A stretch of 8,391 nt of DNA from Gammaproteobacteria bacterium (GTDB lineage Bacteria; Pseudomonadota; Gammaproteobacteria; J113). The notes beneath the pieces are model-generated. The model was not told the origin of the DNA, ran no database searches, and worked only from the letters and a program-made list of their open reading frames with translations. The DNA is taken from contig RFJX01000029.1 of NCBI GenBank assembly GCA_003694425.1, positions 1 through 8,391 of the forward strand. The letters are read 5' to 3'. Positions 6,708 to 8,391 of the stretch are shown one piece after another; position 1 is the first letter of the stretch; each line of letters opens with the position of its first letter. A program made the translations under genes and the position numbers.

Positions 6708-6723
6708 CGTGACCCCCTTCACA
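6708..6723 (-). promoter_or_regulatory. CRP/FNR-superfamily-like palindrome upstream of the cyclase gene
   Basis: The minus strand reads TGTGA-AGGGGG-TCACG, 9 of 10 matches to the CRP/Vfr consensus TGTGA-N6-TCACA, with favourable flanking AAC on the left. It lies 62-78 bp upstream of the cyclase ATG, a plausible activator or repressor position. No convincing -10/-35 pair was identified beside it. A chance match is possible. Confidence 0.4.
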
Positions 6724-6731
6724 GTTCCCGG

Positions 6732-6783
6732 GTGGCACCCCGGTGGGGAGATCTCCGGGGTGCCACGGTATTTCGTTTTTTTT
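6732..6783 (+). terminator. Rightward-facing terminator-like hairpin with T-run
   Basis: GTGGCACCCCGG (6732-6743) and CCGGGGTGCCAC (6755-6766) form a perfect 12-bp GC-rich stem with an 11-nt loop, followed on the plus strand by eight Ts at 6776-6783. The T-run begins nine bases after the stem, further than in a canonical intrinsic terminator. In the leftward direction of the surrounding genes the hairpin is preceded by As and has no U-run after it. The loop side also contains the palindrome GGAGATCTCC (6747-6756). Confidence 0.45.
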
Positions 6784-6793
6784 ACCTCCTGTT

Positions 6794-6822
6794 ATCCGGA
6801 TGGATGGGGATCCCTTCCGGAT
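6794..6822 (-). other. Second hairpin in the argG 3' untranslated region
   Basis: ATCCGGA (6794-6800) and TCCGGAT (6816-6822) are perfect 7-bp arms around a 15-nt loop that itself contains the palindrome GGGATCCC (6807-6814). It starts 22 bases after the argG stop codon in the direction of argG transcription. No U-run follows on that strand, so it may stabilise the argG mRNA 3' end or be chance. Confidence 0.35.
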
Positions 6823-6844
6823 TCATGCACGGTCCACCCTCGCG

Positions 6845-8062
<1,218 letters not shown>

Positions 8063-8098
8063 GACGGATCCTCGGGAAGGAGAGGGAAAAGGGGCGCT

Positions 8099-8104
8099 AT
8101 TTTA
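8099..8104 (-). promoter_or_regulatory. Possible -10 box for argG
   Basis: The minus strand reads TAAAAT (5 of 6 to TATAAT), overlapping the stop codon of the upstream hydrolase gene and 36 bases before the argG ATG. No clear -35 stands at 16-18 bp. It may give argG its own promoter, but the match alone is weak evidence. Confidence 0.3.
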
Positions 8105-8391
8105 CCTTCCGCTGGCCTCCGGTCCAGCCGGAAGTGACGCCAGGAAGCCCTCCACCAGTTCCATGAAGCGTTCCGGCTGTTCGGTGTGGGGCCAGTGGCC
8201 AGACCCGGGGATCACCTCGATACGGGCGGCGGGGAAGAGTTCCCGGACCTTCGGGTAGTGCTCGGGACGCAGGTGGTGGGAGTACTCGCCGGCCAGGAAC
8301 AGGGCCGGCCCCGCATAGCTGCGGCCACTGTCGGCCAGCGGGAAATCGGAGATGTTTGGCATCCCGGCGATGATTGCATCCAGGTTGATAC
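8102..8391 (-). CDS. Alpha/beta hydrolase, C-terminal part (runs off right edge)
   Basis: The open frame continues to the right edge (INLDAIIAG precedes the first internal methionine at 8362), so the gene starts outside the window and only about 95 C-terminal residues are seen. The end of an alpha/beta hydrolase fold is recognisable: AGPALFLAGEYSHHL (a core strand and the loop after it), ARIEVIPGSGHWPHTEQPERF with the catalytic histidine in GHWPH, and a final helix FMELVEGFLASLP. The pattern resembles YbfF/ABHD11-type esterases. The nucleophile serine region lies outside the window, so activity and substrate cannot be judged. It is the upstream neighbour of argG on the same strand, 39 bp away. 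Confidence 0.85.
   Translation of the reverse strand, partial: INLDAIIAGMPNISDFPLADSGRSYAGPALFLAGEYSHHLRPEHYPKVRELFPAARIEVIPGSGHWPHTEQPERFMELVEGFLASLPAGPEASGR

Overview
The window is GC-rich, densely coded bacterial chromosome. The DUF2333 protein, the type-1 argininosuccinate synthase, the IalB-like and MxaD-like secreted proteins, and a PAS-GGDEF protein with a decayed EAL domain together suggest a gammaproteobacterium, perhaps an environmental, sulfur-oxidiser-like lineage. That placement is inference; no rRNA or other strict taxonomic marker is present. I see no tRNA, CRISPR array, insertion sequence or integrase.

Layout. At the left edge the N-terminal part of a secreted protein runs leftward off the window. 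A 199-bp divergent intergenic region separates it from a rightward DUF2333 membrane-protein gene. This region holds an almost consensus sigma-54 (-24/-12) promoter facing the secreted-protein gene, a 24-bp dyad about 110 bp upstream of the predicted sigma-54 start site, and a perfect TATAAT box facing DUF2333. The DUF2333 gene ends two bases from the end of a convergent leftward block. In transcription order that block is: PAS-GGDEF-degenerate EAL protein, TrmO-type tRNA methyltransferase, IalB-like secreted protein, MxaD-like SRPBCC secreted protein, and a seven-bladed YVTN beta-propeller secreted protein. Upstream of it, also leftward, lie argG and the C-terminal part of an alpha/beta hydrolase that runs off the right edge.

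Function. Three consecutive small genes (positions 1623-3731) all encode exported proteins and look like a periplasmic module. The MxaD-like member and the YVTN propeller recall accessory proteins found near PQQ-dependent alcohol dehydrogenases, but no dehydrogenase or cytochrome is in view. The c-di-GMP gene is preceded by a strong Shine-Dalgarno and a CRP-like palindrome. The argG-to-cyclase gap also carries a large hairpin followed by a T-run that faces rightward, against every nearby gene. The most noteworthy points are the sigma-54/dyad arrangement, the periplasmic trio, the hybrid cyclase with a ruined EAL domain, and the odd hairpin region.
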